Below are positions 22,679 to 23,091 of a DNA stretch of 23,091 nucleotides, in pieces. The notes under the pieces are model-generated. The model was not told the origin of the DNA and made no database searches. It saw nothing but the letters and a program-made list of their open reading frames with translations. Each line of letters begins with the position of its first letter. The first letter of the stretch is position 1. The stretch is from Suilimivivens sp964507235 (GTDB taxonomy: Bacteria; Bacillota; Clostridia; Lachnospirales; Lachnospiraceae), in the NCBI GenBank assembly GCA_964507235.1, contig CAZDPE010000036.1:1-23091 (forward strand), given 5' to 3'. The position numbers and the translations under genes are program-made.

Positions 22679-22975
22679 TTAATCTGTTTTTTTGAGGGCG
22701 TTTCTTTTTCCCTTTCCCTCCTGCCCAACGACCACTATTTTGGCCTTTTTCCTGTATTTTTCAGGATGCTCCGGCTCTGCATAGTATTTGGGGAGCTTTG
22801 CTTTTAATTCCGGATCTGTAATCTGCTTTTCCACAGCCCTGCTCCGCACAATGTTCACTTCCCTTGGCGCGTCTATCATGATCCGCATATGTTTTCCCGT
22901 TCCTCCCAGGAACACGATTCTGATATCATCGCCAATCATCAAATATTCTTCCTGTGCAACCGACATTCGTAACAT
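22679..22975 (-). CDS. csrA: Divergent CsrA-family translational regulator with C-terminal extension
   Basis: A 98-residue protein; residues 1-50 are CsrA-like (YLMIGDDIRIVFLGG, RIMIDAPREVNIVRSRAVEK) with the RNA-contacting Arg44 kept. It departs from the usual MLVLTRK start: residues 3-7 are RMSVA, so Arg6 of the first RNA-binding strand is Val and Leu4 is Met. After the core is an extra, basic tail of about 40 residues (KLPKYYAEPEHPEKYRKK and a Lys-rich end) absent from ordinary CsrA. CsrA dimers repress flagellin translation in B. subtilis and are countered by FliW. FliW is not in the window and may lie to the right. Start ATG at 22975 has an AAGGAGG ribosome binding site; the gene ends 158 bp before flagellin. 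Confidence 0.88.
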   Translation of the reverse strand: MLRMSVAQEEYLMIGDDIRIVFLGGTGKHMRIMIDAPREVNIVRSRAVEKQITDPELKAKLPKYYAEPEHPEKYRKKAKIVVVGQEGKGKRNALKKTD

Positions 22976-23036
22976 AATTTTCCTCCTTGAAACGGAAATA
23001 CTGCTTTCCTGTTTGTGGCATACTATTTGGTATCAG

Positions 23037-23060
23037 GTAACACATTTCAAATTGTGTTAC
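23037..23060. repeat. 8-bp inverted repeat upstream of csrA
   Basis: GTAACACA and TGTGTTAC are perfect inverted repeats separated by 8 bp, about 60-85 bp before the csrA start. It could be a dyad operator or a hairpin after an upstream gene. No T-run makes a clear terminator. Confidence 0.4.
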
Positions 23061-23061
23061 A

Positions 23062-23091
23062 TTACAGATTGATCTGCTGAAAAATCTGATC
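23062..23091 (-). CDS. Possible C-terminal end of an upstream gene
   Basis: One frame reads DQIFQQINL then TAA at the window edge. The flagellar setting suggests an upstream motility gene could end here, but nine residues cannot identify it and another frame is also open, so this is very uncertain. Confidence 0.15.
   Translation of the reverse strand, partial: DQIFQQINL

Noticed and set aside
22521..22680. SigmaD/sigma28 promoter for flagellin
   Set aside because: Motifs such as TAAAG and GCCGG occur in the leader but not at the required spacing; I could not support a promoter there.
1..23091. CRISPR array, rRNA genes or complete insertion sequence
   Set aside because: No regularly spaced repeats, rRNA-like sequence, transposase or paired terminal repeats were seen.

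Overview
The window looks like a chromosomal segment of an anaerobic, motile, Gram-positive Clostridia, most likely Lachnospiraceae. The support is gene content rather than a species marker: a YhaM-type nuclease, a GtrA/HtrA-like pair, an Mrp-type antiporter operon without respiratory genes, a DacF-like carboxypeptidase, and a flagellin next to csrA and CgeB-like glycosyltransferases. Ribosome binding sites are strong AAGGAGG types. Nearly everything lies on the minus strand; the only convincing plus-strand gene is the D-Ala-D-Ala carboxypeptidase.

Right to left, in the direction of most transcription: 23091-18442 is a motility block of a divergent csrA, a flagellin whose leader has a hairpin with GGA in its loop and a second GGA in the ribosome binding site, a 13-bp perfect hairpin, and two tandem CgeB/DUF3880-like glycosyltransferases that probably glycosylate flagellin. 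Then come a DEDDh exonuclease (17265-18224), the convergent carboxypeptidase (15815-17275, overlapping it by 11 bp), trmB and trxA.

14551-5073 is a 9.5-kb, ten-gene operon, tightly packed with touching or overlapping ends. It encodes MrpE, MrpF, MrpG, an MbhD-like (DUF4040) protein, a fused MbhE-MrpB protein, MrpC, and then four different large NuoL/M/N-MrpD-type subunits. The small-subunit order matches the antiporter half of archaeal membrane-bound hydrogenase (mbhA-H) rather than Bacillus mrpABCDEFG, and no hydrogenase or NuoB/C/D/H-type gene is present. All four large subunits keep the Glu and Lys residues of the ion path. This is the most interesting system in the window.

5037-4872 holds a tRNA-Pro(CGG) gene with its own near-consensus promoter and a terminator. 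4727-382 carries gtrA, a membrane-anchored HtrA-like protein that seems to have lost its catalytic triad, yhaM and rlmD. From 1 to about 400 there is no recognisable intact gene. The RlmD C-terminus departs from the family right after its HVET motif, which suggests this region is the end of a mobile element integrated in the 3' end of rlmD; that is inference.
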